64,000 nucleotides of DNA from Bacteroidia bacterium (GTDB lineage Bacteria; Bacteroidota; Bacteroidia; J057; JADKCL01): the NCBI GenBank assembly GCA_020635905.1, contig JACJYV010000007.1:186001-250000 (forward strand). The letters run 5' to 3'. A program made the position numbers and the translations under genes. The notes beneath the pieces were generated by a model. The model worked only from the letters and a program-made list of their open reading frames with translations. It was not told the DNA's origin and ran no database searches. Shown here piece by piece: positions 52,005 through 60,859 of the stretch (position 1 is the stretch's first letter; every line of letters begins with the position of its first letter).

Positions 52005-52409
52005 AATAAGCAAACCGAATAAAACCAGGGGGCGGCCTTGAGCGATGGGTCCCGGATAGCTATCGGGAGGGCGGCTGGGGGCTTTGAGTGATGGTTCAAA
52101 GTAGCCTGGGGACAGGAATCCGGATTTTTGTTCAGCGGATGGCTTGAGTATATTGAAAGAGGCGAATGAAATGAAGGATGGTGGTGGTTGGGGATGGCTG
52201 GAGGATCGTTGATCAAACCTAACAGCAACCTCCCTACCTTAGGGGTGTAAAGCTTTTTGCCAGTCCATCACAGAACCAGCAGGTATGGGCGTCAATGTTT
52301 ATGGTAGTTGGTCAGAATTCCTTTCCTGGGGATAAGTTTTAAGTTTAAACGGAGTTTGGTTGGCTAATTTTAATGGTAAATTGTCGTTCATATGTAAAAG
52401 ATTTTTGGA
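52005..52409. other. Intergenic, no gene seen
   Basis: A 405-bp stretch between the toxin remnant and the methyltransferase. A reverse ORF here has biased His/Pro/Ser composition and no family features. The right end (about 52340-52400) is A/T-rich and probably holds the methyltransferase promoter. Confidence 0.5.
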
Positions 52410-53288
52410 ATGCAGTTATTAGAGTTAAAAGAAAAGGAAAAGGTAAAAGTTGACTGGAGTGAATCCTTGATATTGGAGGGGGATGTTCGAAATGTGGTTA
52501 AACAATTACCCGATAATTTCTATTCAAGTTGCATTACCAGTCCGCCCTACTGGGGGCTGAGGGATTATGGATATGAGGGACAAATTGGGGCGGAAACTCT
52601 TTTGGAAGATTTTATTCAGGATTTGGTGGAGGTTTTCAGAGCCATCAGGGATAAGGTGCGGGATGATGGAACTCTTTGGGTAAACCTGGGTGATTCTTAC
52701 ACCAGCGGAAACAGAACCTGGCGGGAGAAAGATAAAAAAAATCCTGCGCGGGAAATGACCTACAGACCTCCAACTCCAGCGGGATTAAAACCAAAAGATT
52801 TAATTGGGGTGCCCTGGAAGGTGGCATTTGCCTTACAGGCAGATGGCTGGTATTTGCGTTCGGATATTATTTGGTATAAACCCAATTGCCAGCCAGAGTC
52901 CGTAAAAGACCGCCCAACACAATCGCATGAGTATTTCTTTATGTTTTCCAAGTCAGAGAAATATTACTATGACCATGAAAGTATCAAAGAACCTGCAGAG
53001 GCAAAAGGAAAATTGAGAAACCGGAGATCCGTTTGGCAGGTTAATACGGAGCCATTTCCAGAAGCGCATTTTGCCACCTTCCCTCCTAAATTAATTAAAC
53101 CAATTGTTCAGGCGAGTTCGCCAAAGGATGGATACATTCTGGATCCATTTTTCGGGGCAGGAACAGTGGGCGTGGTTTGTAAGTCCCTCAACCGAAACTA
53201 CCATGGAATTGAGTTAAACAAGGATTACATCAATATTGCAGCTAAAAGAATAAAAAAATGCCCCAGTCCCGACCCTACCCTGTTTTAG
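52410..53288 (+). CDS. DNA methyltransferase of a type II RM system (XcyI/SmaI-like, likely m4C)
   Basis: A 292-residue beta-class methyltransferase. The catalytic motif comes first: CITSPPYWGLRDYG (about 46-59), of the TSPPY type typical of N4-cytosine enzymes. The SAM-binding motif is near the end: ILDPFFGAGTVGVVCK (about 245-260), followed by YHGIELNKDYINIAAKRI. The central variable part (residues about 105-150) is the target-recognition region. It overlaps the endonuclease gene by 31 bp, a common RM arrangement. Because the endonuclease is XcyI-like, CCCGGG is the predicted target (inference). It should protect host DNA from the neighbour. Confidence 0.8.
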   Translation: MQLLELKEKEKVKVDWSESLILEGDVRNVVKQLPDNFYSSCITSPPYWGLRDYGYEGQIGAETLLEDFIQDLVEVFRAIRDKVRDDGTLWVNLGDSYTSGNRTWREKDKKNPAREMTYRPPTPAGLKPKDLIGVPWKVAFALQADGWYLRSDIIWYKPNCQPESVKDRPTQSHEYFFMFSKSEKYYYDHESIKEPAEAKGKLRNRRSVWQVNTEPFPEAHFATFPPKLIKPIVQASSPKDGYILDPFFGAGTVGVVCKSLNRNYHGIELNKDYINIAAKRIKKCPSPDPTLF

Positions 53289-54223
53289 ATCCCCAACTTC
53301 AGATTGATTTCTTTGAAAAACTCCAGGAAATAAAAGAGCAATATTTCTATCCAGTCCTGAAAAAATCAATAAAAAAGGTAGCGATAAAAGAAATAAATGA
53401 TGAATTAGACCTTTTTGCCCCCGCGGAAGGAATCCAAAAGTTGGCCCAATTCTCCCTTCGGGGAGAAGTCTTTTTTCCGGTTCCCTGTCTTCTCAAAGCA
53501 AATCCCTTTCTTTTGGGTTATTATCGCCTGCTTCTTGGATTTTCTCAAAAGGAATTTTACAGCAAGGGGCCATTTGGGAGCTTCAAGTCCATGGAGGAGA
53601 AAGGAAAACTGCTCTCCCATACCGAAGAAAATTTAAACAGACTATGTACAAGTTTGTGTAATTCCTCGATGGTTCTGGTAGATGCCCTGGATTTGATAAG
53701 ATTGAAATCCGTTGAAGAACTCCAGTTATTAACCATTGGACCTCAGTTTCGGGGCTCAATGAATAATATCCTTGGCCAGCATGCAACAAGAAAAACCTTT
53801 GAGATTATTAAGTCAATTGTCGATCCGTATATTGACTCAGTTGATCCAAACCGAATCGTAGTCACGAATGAATCTGGCCGAAAGGTGGAAATCAGGTTCG
53901 CTTCTGATCCCGATATTGAGATTTTTGAATCCTTAAATTCCCGAACCAAAGGGCTGATTTCCATTGAAATAAAAGGGGGGCGGGATGTTTCAAATATTCA
54001 TAACCGTATTGGGGAGGCCGAGAAAAGTCACCAAAAAGCGAAAAAAAGGGGCTTCTTTGAATTTATGACCATCGTTAGTGTGGAGGTCAGTTACGATACC
54101 CTGGCTCAGGAATCCCCCACAACCAGCCATTTCTTTAATCTCGATAAAATATCGGACAAGTCGTCAGCAGAGTTCGCCGCTTTTTCTGAAAATTTGGGTT
54201 CCGTTATTGGAATTAGGATTTAG
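53258..54223 (+). CDS. XcyI-family type II restriction endonuclease
   Basis: A 321-residue protein with the XcyI-family block LRGEVFFPVPCLLKANPFLLGYYRLLLGFSQKEFY (split around residues 69-103), followed by GPFGSFKSMEEKG. The likely PD-(D/E)xK nuclease centre is SDPDIEIFES...LISIEIKGG (about 218-243), giving D...E-x-K. XcyI cuts CCCGGG (known), so this enzyme is predicted to do the same. The start is inside the methyltransferase gene, in another frame. Both RM genes are complete. The convergent acyl-CoA ligase gene ends 50 bp beyond. Confidence 0.75.
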   Translation: MPQSRPYPVLDPQLQIDFFEKLQEIKEQYFYPVLKKSIKKVAIKEINDELDLFAPAEGIQKLAQFSLRGEVFFPVPCLLKANPFLLGYYRLLLGFSQKEFYSKGPFGSFKSMEEKGKLLSHTEENLNRLCTSLCNSSMVLVDALDLIRLKSVEELQLLTIGPQFRGSMNNILGQHATRKTFEIIKSIVDPYIDSVDPNRIVVTNESGRKVEIRFASDPDIEIFESLNSRTKGLISIEIKGGRDVSNIHNRIGEAEKSHQKAKKRGFFEFMTIVSVEVSYDTLAQESPTTSHFFNLDKISDKSSAEFAAFSENLGSVIGIRI

Positions 54224-54273
54224 AAAAAGACGGGCCACACCCCATTCAAAGGGCCCTCCTTCGGAGCAACCAC

Positions 54274-55920
54274 CTACTCCTTCACCACCACCCCCTCCTG
54301 CTCATACCACCCCAAATATTTATCCCGAAAAATCCGCTCAATTTCATTGCGCTTGATCTTCAGCGTCGGGGTGGCCAGGCCGTTGTCCACGGTCCAGTCT
54401 TCCTGCATGATCACCATTTTGGTGATCTTTTCGTAGCTGTGCAGGTGTTGATTTACCTCCTTCAGGGTGGCAGTAAGGCTGGCGGTCAGTTCCTCCCAGG
54501 GTTTTTGGCGCGAATCTGCGGCCAGGGTAATCAGCGCAATGGGTTGTGGCAGGCCCGTCCCGACCACGCACACCTGTTCCACGTCGTGGTTTTTCATCAG
54601 TTCGAGTTCCATGGGAGCAGGGGAAATGAATTTCGCCTTATCCGTTTTGAACTGGTCTTTGAAGCGGCCGATGATGGTCAGGTAGCCTTCGCTGTCGTAT
54701 TGCCCCATGTCGCCCGTGCGCAGGAAGCCGTCCTCCGTGAAGGATTCGGCCGAAAGGGCGGGCTCCTTATAATAGCCTTTCATCAGGGCTTTGGTACGAA
54801 CCAGGATTTCGCCCTCGGGGGAGAGTTTTCCTTCCGAACCGGGCAGAGATTTGCCGACGGTGCCTTTTTTATTTTGACCGGGCAGGTTGAAGTGGGAATG
54901 CACACAATCTTCGGTCATGCCATAAACCTGCAGGATGTGAATATCCAGCTTTTCGAACCAGTCGAGCAGACTGACCGCGATGGGAGCCGCCCCGGCCGCA
55001 ATGTAAGTGGCCGAACCCAGGCCGAGGGCCTTTTGGATTTTTTTGCGGATGACGCCTTTCAAAATGGGGATTTTCAGGAACAGGTCGAGCTTCTTTTGCG
55101 GCATTTTCTCCAGAATCTTCTCCTGAAATTTGGCCCAGATGCGGGGCACGGCAAAGAAAAGATGAGGCTGGGTGGCGGCCAGATCAGCCGGGAAGGACTC
55201 GATGGACTGGGGAAAACGAACCGAGGCCCCGCGGAAAATGGCATGCATGGAAATGCCGATCCGCTCTGCAATGTGCGACAGGGGCAGGTAGGAAAACAGG
55301 CGGGGGTTTTCGGGCAGTTGAACGATCTGCACAAACACATTGGCGATGGTGGCAAAGGCGCCCACCGAGTGCATGACTCCCTTGGGAGTGCCCGTGGTAC
55401 CCGAGGTATAGATGATGGTAACCAGGTTGTCGGGCAACTGAGGCTGAGGGTTTTGCATGGGTTCATGGCTGGCGATCAGTCCCTCCCAGGTATATTGCTC
55501 GCGGGTGCCAAAGGCTTCCACCCCGATAACGGGAATGTCGGGCACGCCTTTTTTCTGGTCTTCCCAGAGGTCGAGTTTGAAGGCAAAAATGGCTTTGGAT
55601 TCACTGTGCACCAGAATCGGGCGGATGTCGTCTCCGTGTAAAGTAGGGTAAAGGGGCACGGAAATGTAGCCCGCCATCATGATGGCCAGGTCGGCCATGA
55701 TCCAGTGGGCACAGTTTTTGGAAAGCAGGGCAATCTTGCTCTGGGGTTCAAACCCGAAGGACTTAAGGGCGGTAGCCATGCGCCTGATCTCATTTCCAGC
55801 TTCGCGGTAGGAATATTTTCTCAGTTCCCCGCTATTCACGGGTTGAATGAAGAAGTTGTGGTCGGGGGTGGTGGCTTCCCAGTGCAAAAAGGCCGCCAGG
55901 GGCGAATCAAATTTAGTCAT
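54274..55920 (-). CDS. AMP-dependent (long-chain fatty acid) acyl-CoA synthetase
   Basis: A 548-residue enzyme from the ATG at 55920; an ORF extending to 56022 would add a charged leader with no conservation. Adenylation motifs: the P-loop-like IIYTSGTTGTPKGVMHS (about 157-173), then LQVYGMTEDC and FLRTGDMGQYDSEGYLTIIGR with the hinge-type KFISPAPME. Its reaction is ATP-dependent formation of acyl-AMP then acyl-CoA, so it feeds beta-oxidation or lipid synthesis. The N-terminal WHEAT-like FLHWEATTPDHNFFIQP and the length match long-chain FadD15-like enzymes. It is soluble or membrane-associated. It converges with the XcyI gene. Confidence 0.88.
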   Translation of the reverse strand: MTKFDSPLAAFLHWEATTPDHNFFIQPVNSGELRKYSYREAGNEIRRMATALKSFGFEPQSKIALLSKNCAHWIMADLAIMMAGYISVPLYPTLHGDDIRPILVHSESKAIFAFKLDLWEDQKKGVPDIPVIGVEAFGTREQYTWEGLIASHEPMQNPQPQLPDNLVTIIYTSGTTGTPKGVMHSVGAFATIANVFVQIVQLPENPRLFSYLPLSHIAERIGISMHAIFRGASVRFPQSIESFPADLAATQPHLFFAVPRIWAKFQEKILEKMPQKKLDLFLKIPILKGVIRKKIQKALGLGSATYIAAGAAPIAVSLLDWFEKLDIHILQVYGMTEDCVHSHFNLPGQNKKGTVGKSLPGSEGKLSPEGEILVRTKALMKGYYKEPALSAESFTEDGFLRTGDMGQYDSEGYLTIIGRFKDQFKTDKAKFISPAPMELELMKNHDVEQVCVVGTGLPQPIALITLAADSRQKPWEELTASLTATLKEVNQHLHSYEKITKMVIMQEDWTVDNGLATPTLKIKRNEIERIFRDKYLGWYEQEGVVVKE

Positions 55921-56077
55921 GTGTGTTGAATGTAAAGTTCCGGTTGCTTTCTCAGGCCCGCTTCGTTGGCTTAAGATACGGAATTGTCGGGTCATTTTTA
56001 TTTCGGGGGCGAATTTTGCCACTGAAATGGAGATAATGGGTAAATTTGGGGCTTAAATCAGGAAAATTTGCCTCAGA

Positions 56078-56710
56078 ATGGACCGCAACCAAATGGCAGT
56101 AGATGTTTTTAACCGGCTGGCCAGCCTTTACCAGGAAAAATACATGGATGTTTCCCTGTATCATGCCTCCTTCGACTTATTTTGCCGGGAAATTCAGCCT
56201 CAAAAGGCCCAAATTCTCGAATTGGCCTGTGGTCCGGGCAATATTACCCGCTACCTTTTGCAAAAGCGTCCCGATTTTCAACTCTTCGGCACTGATCTGG
56301 CTCCCCAAATGGTGGAACTGGCCCGTAAAAATAATCCCCAGGCCAGCTTTCAGGTCTGGGACTGCCGCGAAATCCTGGCCCTGGGCCGCAAATTTGACGG
56401 CATCATGTGCGGATTTGCCCTGCCCTACCTCTCCCGCGAGGAAGCCGTCCAACTGATCGCTGACGCAGCCAAAATTCTGCATCCGGGCGGCGTGCTGTAC
56501 CTTTCCACCATGGAAGACGATTACGCCAAATCGGGCCTGCAAACCAGCAGCCAGGGCGATCAGGTGTACCAGTACTTTCACGAGGCCGCGTATCTGGAGG
56601 AAGCGTTTCGGGAAAATGGCTTTGCACTGCTGGATTTGCAACGCAAAACCTACCCCGGCCCCGGCGATGCCCTGGTTACGGATTTGTTGTTGATAGGAAA
56701 GGCTATTTAG
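56078..56710 (+). CDS. Class I SAM-dependent methyltransferase
   Basis: A 210-residue Rossmann-fold methyltransferase. Motif I is ILELACGPGNITRYLL (about 46-61), motif II is LFGTDLAPQMVELARKNN, and the post-I region is DGIMCGFALPYLSREEAVQLIADAAKILHPGGVLYLST. The N-terminal VFNRLASLYQEKYMDVSLYH resembles ubiquinone/biotin-type small-molecule methyltransferases. The substrate cannot be told. It is divergent from the acyl-CoA synthetase across 157 bp. Confidence 0.8.
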   Translation: MDRNQMAVDVFNRLASLYQEKYMDVSLYHASFDLFCREIQPQKAQILELACGPGNITRYLLQKRPDFQLFGTDLAPQMVELARKNNPQASFQVWDCREILALGRKFDGIMCGFALPYLSREEAVQLIADAAKILHPGGVLYLSTMEDDYAKSGLQTSSQGDQVYQYFHEAAYLEEAFRENGFALLDLQRKTYPGPGDALVTDLLLIGKAI

Positions 56711-57098
56711 CGGTCAGCGGTCACATGCGCGTCAACTTAAGGGATTAGAGGTCACGCAAAGCTCGCAAAGGGGTTGTTTTCCGCGTTTCGTTGGTTGAAG
56801 AGAGCAAAGAGCGCAAATCTAAAATGCAATTAAACCGTTCAGCTTGGCGATCCCGATTGACTATCGGGATTGCGATACTGATCATCTTAGGCTGTTTTCC
56901 CACTAAGTTGACGCCTATGTCAGCGGTCAGGAATGGAGCGCTGATTGACCAGCCCCAGGAAAATTTCTACCCCACTGGGGGTCTTCATTAGCCCAAAATC
57001 TTTTCTAATTAACTCAGAACTCAGGCCAAAGGCCCCACCATGTTGCAAATCTGAACTTACAACTTAGGCCAAAGGCCCCACCATGTGGCAACCCACAA
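56711..57098. other. Intergenic with possible MITE-like relic and dispersed repeats
   Basis: GCGTCAACTTA (56729-56739) and TAAGTTGACGC (56904-56914) form an 11-bp perfect inverted repeat. The surrounding bases are also similar (ACAT/ATGT), giving imperfect terminal repeats of about 20 bp around 160 bp of non-coding DNA. At 57012 and 57064, CAGGCCAAAGGCCCCACCATGT-like words repeat. The short ORF in this stretch reads through the repeat and is not considered a gene. Confidence 0.4.
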
Positions 57099-59558
57099 CT
57101 AAGAACCGTAAACCGTAAACAGTAAACTGTCTTTCAACTCAATCTCCTTCCCCTCCAGATCATCGGGAAAATTGGCGATCACCGCGGATGGTTTTTTAAG
57201 TTCACGCAGCAGGGTGGCGCCGTGGGATAATTTTCCGCCCGTGCGGGAAATGACAGCCCGGGCTGCTTTGTAATGTTCGTAATGGCCGGGCTCCAGGGCG
57301 TCCACCACCAGAATATCCTTTCCCACGATGCCGCGCACGGTGCCCGGATAGATCACAAAGGAAAATCCCTGCTGACTGGCCACGCCTCCGTCCTGCCAGA
57401 AACTGCCCGACAACTCCCGCACACCCGGGTAGGGAAGGAGCCATTCTGAGCCCTCCAGGGCCTGGTGCAGGCGGAAAAACAGGCGCATATTATTGTCGCG
57501 AAACCACTCCCGCACCTGAATGTACCAGCCCCGCATGCCGGGTGCGCCCAGGCGGCTAAGCAGATGGATCCAGCCGGGCCAGGCTGGAAAAGGGGTGAGA
57601 GCAGGCGGGTCAACCGCAGGACGCGGGGTGGCGGGATCGCTTTCGTATTTGAGGCGGTGAGGCGCAGCCGTGCCGGCCATATCCTTGTAAACGGTGTCGG
57701 GAGGGGTGAAAATATTGCCCATGGCCGAGGATACTGCCGCATTGATCAGCATGTTGGTGCGCACGATGTACAGGTAAAAGCGCACAAACCAGTCGGCCAG
57801 GGCCTGGTCGCGGGCTGCGCCGGCCGGGGCGGCCTGCAAATGCTCCAGTTCGGCCTGAAAAGCCGCCTGCTGCGCAGCGATACCCGGCAATGCCCGCCGT
57901 GAGATGGATTGCATCCGCAAAAAAGTAGGAATATTCCCCAGAAACCGCCCCAGTCTGAAGGGAATTTTTGGCACTGATCCCCCGATTTCCCGCGCATACC
58001 AGTCGCCCGGCAGGCCCCAATCGTGGAAACGGGAAAGGAAAATGTCGTTATTGAGATAGGAGGCGTCGCGGTAAGGCACGGTGAAGGGCTCGTTATCGTT
58101 GAGTACCCTGGAATCCCATTTCGCATAGACGCGGGGAATACCCAGGGAGGCCCGCCGCTGGGCATATTCCATCAGGCGGGAAACTTCTTTGGGCAGAATT
58201 TCATCCAGATTGGCCGAGGTGAGGGAGCGTCGCCAGTCGTAGGAAGTCACCGGACGGATTTGCAGCAGGTGAAATTGTTTTCCGTCCCAGGCCCACTCAA
58301 TGTCTGAATGCGAATAATGAAAAATGTGAATGGTGTGTTGCAGGAATTGATGCAGGGCACTCAAAGTCATGCCGCTGCGCTGAATTTCCTCAGATAGGGG
58401 CTGAATCTGTTGCCAGTCTGATCCCATTTTGGAGAGCACCACCCGCTCAGGACTGACTTTGCCGCTGATAAATTCTTCCAGGTGACCAGCCACCATTTCG
58501 ATTTCGGCGCCCAGGTGGCGCACAAAAGCCACCCCCGAAACTTTGGGTTCGATAAATTCCTGGATCACAACCTGAGCCAGACCCGTTTTCAGGGAAATTT
58601 CCACCTTTTGGGCCGCTTCCTGGGCGGGCACCCGCAGGTAGGTATCGTTGATGCCCGCGTTGGAATGGTCGATGTGGTCCTCGTTGGCGCCCGAAGAGCG
58701 CACCGCATAAAGTTTTTGTGGGGAAAGCAGGTGGGTAAACTGGTCCAGTTCTGCCATGGAACGCACCGCAAACTGGGCAGGCACGGGCAGCCCGGCCAGA
58801 GAGGCCAAAGCCAGCCGTCCGGCCTTGGTATGGGCCTGGAAACCGGGTTGAGGATCGTCCATCCAGGTAGCAAAGCCCTGTGGATCATCGATGTAGGGAT
58901 AATGCTCCCAATCATTTTTGAGGGTGACCCCGAGTTCGGCCCGCGGCAGAATGGAGTCCCAGGCGGCCGCCTGGGCAATGCCCAGAATGGGGTCGCCCTG
59001 ACCCCAGATGAGCTCGATGGGAGTGGTGATCCACTCAAAAAGGTCGAGGGCCGAATTGGCCCTTACAAAGTCGAAATAAGCGCCGAAGGCGCGGCATTGG
59101 CGGTAGCCCTGCCCCATGCGGGCATATTGGGCTTCCGTCCAGGTTTTCGAGGAAAATTTCCGGCGGAAAAGTTTGGGGTAGCGTCCCAGCAGGAAGTGCA
59201 TGGTGCGGTGCACCGGCTTTTTGGACATCCATTTCACAAATTTCCTTTCCCACAAAAACGCCCCCACCGGCGCCAGCAGATATACTTTGGCAAAATGACC
59301 GGGCCGCAAAACCAGGGCATGCAGTACCACCAGGCCGTTAATTCCCACCGCAAATATTTCCTTGCCGGGCTCTGTCTGGGCCAGCAGTGCCCGGGCCAGT
59401 TGCTCCAGGGAGTGAAACTGATCAGATTGATTTGCTCCAAAACCCGGCAATTCAAGGGTTACGGGCTGTTTTTTGTGAAAGAAAGGCAGGCAATCCTCCC
59501 ACCAGGCGTGGATGCTGCCATTTCCTGAAAGGAGGTATAAAGTGGGTTTTTCAGACAT
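57099..59558 (-). CDS. Alpha/beta-hydrolase fused to PEP-synthase-like ATP-grasp and phosphohistidine domains
   Basis: An 819-residue three-part protein. Residues about 1-235 are an alpha/beta-hydrolase-like fold (LYLLSGNGSIHAWWEDCLPFF, LELPGFGAN, AVGINGLVVLHAL). The nucleophile elbow G-x-S-x-G is replaced by GINGL, so hydrolase activity is doubtful. Residues about 265-435 match the PPDK/PEP-synthase ATP-binding domain (LYAVRSSGANEDHIDHSNAGINDTYL, VVIQEFIEPKVSGVAFVRH). The C-terminus (about 735-810) is the mobile phosphohistidine domain with GGKLSHGATLLRELKKPSAVIA. Such two-domain modules phosphorylate small molecules, as in rifampin phosphotransferase. The last codons (LLFTVYGS) are read through a GTAAACCGTAAAC repeat. 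Confidence 0.75.
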   Translation of the reverse strand: MSEKPTLYLLSGNGSIHAWWEDCLPFFHKKQPVTLELPGFGANQSDQFHSLEQLARALLAQTEPGKEIFAVGINGLVVLHALVLRPGHFAKVYLLAPVGAFLWERKFVKWMSKKPVHRTMHFLLGRYPKLFRRKFSSKTWTEAQYARMGQGYRQCRAFGAYFDFVRANSALDLFEWITTPIELIWGQGDPILGIAQAAAWDSILPRAELGVTLKNDWEHYPYIDDPQGFATWMDDPQPGFQAHTKAGRLALASLAGLPVPAQFAVRSMAELDQFTHLLSPQKLYAVRSSGANEDHIDHSNAGINDTYLRVPAQEAAQKVEISLKTGLAQVVIQEFIEPKVSGVAFVRHLGAEIEMVAGHLEEFISGKVSPERVVLSKMGSDWQQIQPLSEEIQRSGMTLSALHQFLQHTIHIFHYSHSDIEWAWDGKQFHLLQIRPVTSYDWRRSLTSANLDEILPKEVSRLMEYAQRRASLGIPRVYAKWDSRVLNDNEPFTVPYRDASYLNNDIFLSRFHDWGLPGDWYAREIGGSVPKIPFRLGRFLGNIPTFLRMQSISRRALPGIAAQQAAFQAELEHLQAAPAGAARDQALADWFVRFYLYIVRTNMLINAAVSSAMGNIFTPPDTVYKDMAGTAAPHRLKYESDPATPRPAVDPPALTPFPAWPGWIHLLSRLGAPGMRGWYIQVREWFRDNNMRLFFRLHQALEGSEWLLPYPGVRELSGSFWQDGGVASQQGFSFVIYPGTVRGIVGKDILVVDALEPGHYEHYKAARAVISRTGGKLSHGATLLRELKKPSAVIANFPDDLEGKEIELKDSLLFTVYGS

Positions 59559-59786
59559 GATTAAAACAAAACAAATATAAGGGACTTCTTAAAACAAAGA
59601 AGATCAAGCCCAACCCAGAAATTCGAAGTTTTCAGAGGTGCCCTAAAGGAAATTTTGCTCAGGTGTGGCAGGTTGGACCAGTCAAAGGTTCAGATGTTTT
59701 TTTCGAAACTGAAGTTAGGTTCAAACAAATTATCAGGTCAGAGGTTTAATGAATAATTCTTTAATCGGTTCTGATTCCCAATTCAC

Positions 59787-60785
59787 ATGAGTAGCGAAAC
59801 CCTCCCTTCCACCATGCTGGCGGCCGTGATCTACGAAAAAGGCGGCCCGGAAAAGCTGATCCTCGAACGCCGCCCCGTGCCAGTGCCCGAACCCGGAAAA
59901 GTATTGATCCGCATTCGTGCTTTTGGTCTCAATCGCAGCGAGATGTTTACCCGCTGGGGACATTCTGAGGGAAAAGTATTTTTTCCGCGGATTCTGGGCA
60001 TCGAATGTACAGGGGAAGTCGCCGCCTGTCCTTCGGGTAAATTTCGCCCCGGACAGCAGGTGGCGGCCATTATGGGCGGTTTGGGACGCGCCTTCGATGG
60101 CGGATATGCCGAATTCACCCTGGTACCCGAGGCAATTGTGATCCCATTTGCAAGTGATTTGCCCTGGGAAATGATCGGGGCGGTGCCTGAAATGTGCCAG
60201 ACGGCCAGTGGTTCGCTGGAAAATGCCCTGGAATTGCAGGCGGGGGAGGTATTGCTGGTTCGGGGGGGAACATCCTCCGTGGGCATGACCGCAGCCCAAC
60301 TGGCCAAAATCAAGGGTTGCACCGTGATTTCCACCACCCGCAATCCCGGCAAACGGGAAAAACTGCTCGATCTGGGCGTGGATGAGGTGGTGATTGACGA
60401 AGGGGTGATTGCCCCGCAAATCCGGGAAAGGTATCCGAATGGAGTGGACAAGGTGCTGGAATTGGTGGGGGGAGAATCTATCCGCGATTCCCTCAATTGT
60501 GTGCGCAAAAAGGGAATCGTTTGCCAGACGGGTTATCTGGGCAATGCCTGGCGCATCGAGGGTTTTTCGCCCCTGGGGGAAATTCCATCCACTGTACGAT
60601 TAACTGCCTACGCGGGAGATACGGGCGACCTGCCGCCTCAATTATTGCAGGATTTTCTGGATAACATGATAAACGGTACCCTCAATCTGGCGATTGACAA
60701 GGTTTTTAAACTGGAACAGATTGTGGAAGCCCATGCCTACATGGAAAGCAACCAGGCCAGCGGGAAGTTGGTGGTGGTTACTTAG
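59787..60785 (+). CDS. Zinc-independent quinone oxidoreductase-like MDR enzyme
   Basis: A 332-residue medium-chain dehydrogenase/reductase. N-terminal GroES-like domain: VLIRIRAFGLNRSEMFTRWGHSEGKVFFPRILGIECTGEV (in two stretches). NADPH motif: LLVRGGTSSVGMTAAQLAKIKGC (about residues 155-177). The ending AHAYMESNQASGKLVVVT is standard. No zinc-ligand pattern is seen, so it is of the quinone reductase/enoyl type. Substrate unknown. The stop lies at the edge of an AGCGGTCAGC repeat run (60786-60859). A distant relative is encoded at 14520-15551. Confidence 0.82.
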   Translation: MSSETLPSTMLAAVIYEKGGPEKLILERRPVPVPEPGKVLIRIRAFGLNRSEMFTRWGHSEGKVFFPRILGIECTGEVAACPSGKFRPGQQVAAIMGGLGRAFDGGYAEFTLVPEAIVIPFASDLPWEMIGAVPEMCQTASGSLENALELQAGEVLLVRGGTSSVGMTAAQLAKIKGCTVISTTRNPGKREKLLDLGVDEVVIDEGVIAPQIRERYPNGVDKVLELVGGESIRDSLNCVRKKGIVCQTGYLGNAWRIEGFSPLGEIPSTVRLTAYAGDTGDLPPQLLQDFLDNMINGTLNLAIDKVFKLEQIVEAHAYMESNQASGKLVVVT

Positions 60786-60859
60786 CGGTCAGCTATCAGC
60801 GGTCAGTAGCTCGCCACCCCAATCAGAAAGCTCGAAGCTCGAAGCTTGAGGCTTGCAGC
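60786..60859. repeat. Short AGCGGTCAGC and AAGCTCGAAGCT repeats
   Basis: Words AGCGGTCAGC and TCGAAGCTTGAGGC repeat imperfectly through this 74-bp spacer. AGCGGTCAG also occurs at 56709-56720 and 56922. It belongs to the same class of spacer repeats as those at 17404-17550. Confidence 0.6.

Noticed and set aside
54439..55641. 400-residue forward ORF
   Set aside because: It is antisense to the acyl-CoA synthetase, which carries clear adenylation motifs.
56791..56991. 66-residue ORF
   Set aside because: It reads through the inverted repeat of the possible MITE and has no features of a real protein.
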